In this document: positions 62,848 through 64,000 of the stretch, one piece after another | How positions within the stretch are numbered: the stretch's first letter is position 1 | How the letters are laid out: each line of letters begins with the position of its first letter | Assembly: GCF_004217565.1 (NCBI RefSeq) | Contig: NZ_SHLA01000001.1 | Coordinates: 3,472,001 to 3,536,000 of the forward strand | Length of the DNA stretch: 64,000 nucleotides | Direction: 5' to 3' | Source of the DNA: Zhihengliuella halotolerans | Lineage (GTDB): Bacteria > Actinomycetota > Actinomycetes > Actinomycetales > Micrococcaceae | The notes under the pieces: model-generated | Seen by the model: the letters and a program-made list of their open reading frames with translations, nothing else | Told to the model about the DNA's origin: nothing | Database searches by the model: none | Position numbers and translations under genes: made by a program

Positions 62848-63687
62848 TTAGCTGTTCCGCAGCAGCCACTTGAAGCGCTCAAAGGCGCTGGTAATGCTGG
62901 ACCTCACGTACTCGGGAGCGCTCCAGACCTGCTCGGCCCGGAACCGCAGCGAGACGTAGCCGTCGCCCAAGCTGGCCGTGTCTCGGTCCATGTCGCGCCG
63001 CCATTGCTCCCGGTTGCCGTGCCACTGCCACCCGTCGGTCTCGATGATGAGGAATCCTTCGACCAAGAAGTCGACGCGGCCGACGCCCGGGATGAGGACC
63101 TGGGTCTCGTAGCGAAGTCCCATGCTGTCCAGCACGCGGCGCAGGTGGACCTCGATGATCGACCCCGCATCGCCGCGGACGTCATTTAGTGCGGACAGTG
63201 CGCCAGCGCCGTGGCGGTGGCCGAGCAGGGGGCGGACGTCGGACAACGACAGGCCGTGCAGCACGACCGCGGATTCGACCAGCGCCACGGAATCGTTCGG
63301 CGGAAGGCAACTGAGCGCGTGAGCGCAGACCTCGGGCAGTGGAAGCACTGGATCGGCGGCCAGTGGCCGGTCACCGAATCGGCGGTGCCTGATGAGGCCC
63401 GACGACGACCGTCCGGAATGGCCCGCGGTGAAAGACAGATGCAGTGCGGGCGGCGGGTCTCTCAGCCAAAGTCCGAAGGGCTCCGCGGCCGAGGCGCACG
63501 TCAAAGCACCGCCGAGCGATGCCGCCGTGCGTAGCGCGGGTGGCGCCTCGCGGTGCACGACGACTCCCCGGCGAACCAGAAGGTGCTCGGCAGCGAGGCG
63601 GCGGTACTGCGCGACCGTGAAGCCGGCGGCCAGAAACGACCGGCGGTAGAGAACTCCCCGGGAGGCCAAATACGTGGCAGGGTCCAT
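62848..63687 (-). CDS. DUF559 (Vsr-like) nuclease-fold protein with AbiEi-like N-terminus
   Basis: A 279-residue protein. The N-terminal 60 residues (YLASRGVLYRRSFLAAGFTV, then YRRLAAEHLLVRRGVVVH) look like the winged-helix AbiEi antitoxin-type domain often annotated in actinobacterial members. The C-terminal part has a DUF559 restriction-endonuclease-like core: VGRVDFLVEGFLIIETDGW with the D...E-x-D pattern, QWRRDMDRDTASLGDG and LRFRAEQVW. Such proteins are common as scattered multi-copy genes in Micrococcales; the role is unknown, and mismatch or defence nuclease functions are only guessed from the fold. ATG 63687 begins the family-like sequence. It is bracketed by two related stem-loop repeats. 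Confidence 0.82.
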   Translation of the reverse strand: MDPATYLASRGVLYRRSFLAAGFTVAQYRRLAAEHLLVRRGVVVHREAPPALRTAASLGGALTCASAAEPFGLWLRDPPPALHLSFTAGHSGRSSSGLIRHRRFGDRPLAADPVLPLPEVCAHALSCLPPNDSVALVESAVVLHGLSLSDVRPLLGHRHGAGALSALNDVRGDAGSIIEVHLRRVLDSMGLRYETQVLIPGVGRVDFLVEGFLIIETDGWQWHGNREQWRRDMDRDTASLGDGYVSLRFRAEQVWSAPEYVRSSITSAFERFKWLLRNS

Positions 63688-63772
63688 GCGTTGAGTTTGG
63701 CCAGACCGTGGGCAACGCGCAGCTGAAGATCGCTGAATGTGGATTGCCGCGTTGGGGGACGTCGTTGTGGAG

Positions 63773-63857
63773 GACGAGTGACCCGTTTCGCTCACTGCGG
63801 CGACGGCGAGAACCGCGCGATGCCGCTGGAACGACGGTTGAAAACGGGTCACTCGTC
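63773..63857. repeat. 67-nt stem-loop repeat, right copy with extended stem
   Basis: GACGAGTGACCCGTTT (63773-63788) and AAACGGGTCACTCGTC (63842-63857) form a perfect 16-bp stem. The inner unit from CCCGTTT to AAACGGG (63782-63848) is 67 nt, the same length as the left copy. Read on the minus strand it begins CCCGTTTTCAACCGTC, matching 14 of the first 15 bases or so of the left copy, and both contain CAGTGA near the far end. Confidence 0.8.
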
Positions 63858-63904
63858 GATGGGCGCTTCTGCCGCAGGGGGTGGCCCAGCGCAGAGCTAC
63901 CCGT

Positions 63905-64000
63905 TCAGGCCGGTTGCCACGGCTTGAGCCAGGGCGTCTCCTCCATCCCGTCGACGGCGGCCATGAGTTCGAACCACGTCGCGCCGTCGATGCTCTCGCG
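63905..64000 (-). CDS. Unidentified protein, C-terminal 31 residues
   Basis: An open frame runs in from the right edge and stops at TGA 63905-63907, giving 31 residues ending MEETPWLKPWQPA. Codon use looks coding (G/C at third positions), but the fragment is too short to assign to a family. Confidence 0.5.
   Translation of the reverse strand, partial: RESIDGATWFELMAAVDGMEETPWLKPWQPA

Overview
The window is high-GC DNA (about two thirds G+C) with actinobacterial gene order and signals. The small SRP RNA sits beside gluQ, dnaX and recR. There is a RamB/ScfR-type regulator near the glyoxylate-shunt genes, many GTG starts and many 4-nt overlapping gene junctions. Together with the LPDTG surface protease and the style of the SRP RNA, this suggests a member of the Micrococcaceae (Arthrobacter/Zhihengliuella/Citricoccus-like). 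The genus is an inference. I see no prophage, IS element, CRISPR array or rRNA operon.

Layout. 1-10.5 kb is housekeeping: the 3' end of a PhoD-type phosphatase, aspartokinase, an ABC-2 exporter pair, a DinB-like protein, recR, a very long dnaX, gluQ, SRP RNA and tRNA-Ser(GGA). 10.7-21.3 kb is mixed: a DUF2231-Rieske fusion, an SDR, a decayed ArsR/SRPBCC pair, a 2OG-Fe(II) oxygenase, a LytR_C protein, a sugar porter, a DsbA/FrnE protein, an LPDTG-anchored S1 protease and an adjacent lipoprotein. 21.3-33.5 kb combines the glyoxylate shunt (aceB, aceA) with purine salvage and degradation (guanine deaminase-like enzyme, AzgA-type permease, two-subunit xanthine dehydrogenase, XdhC), followed by the RamB-like regulator.

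34.6-53.8 kb is the most interesting part and reads as a complete xyloglucan-utilization locus. It encodes a secreted GH74 endo-xyloglucanase; an LplABC-like oligosaccharide importer without its own ATPase; GH95 (fucosidase type), GH42 (galactosidase), GH31 (YicI-type alpha-xylosidase), GH1 and GH3 (beta-glucosidases), all without signal peptides; and a LacI regulator. Near-identical LacI-type operators (consensus TCGAARCGMTTC) lie in front of the GH3, ABC, LacI/GH42 and GH74 units. The model is extracellular endo-cleavage by GH74, ABC import, then intracellular removal of fucose, galactose, xylose and glucose.

53.9-64 kb holds a LysR regulator divergent from an MHS-family transporter, a PLDc_N-like small membrane protein, and an L-rhamnose operon (LacI regulator, rhaI, fused aldolase-dehydrogenase, rhaB) with a well-formed promoter/operator. 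Next comes a DUF559 (Vsr-like) nuclease gene bracketed by two related 67-nt stem-loop repeats, and last an unidentified partial gene. The xyloglucan and rhamnose units together suggest a saprophyte living on plant cell-wall material.
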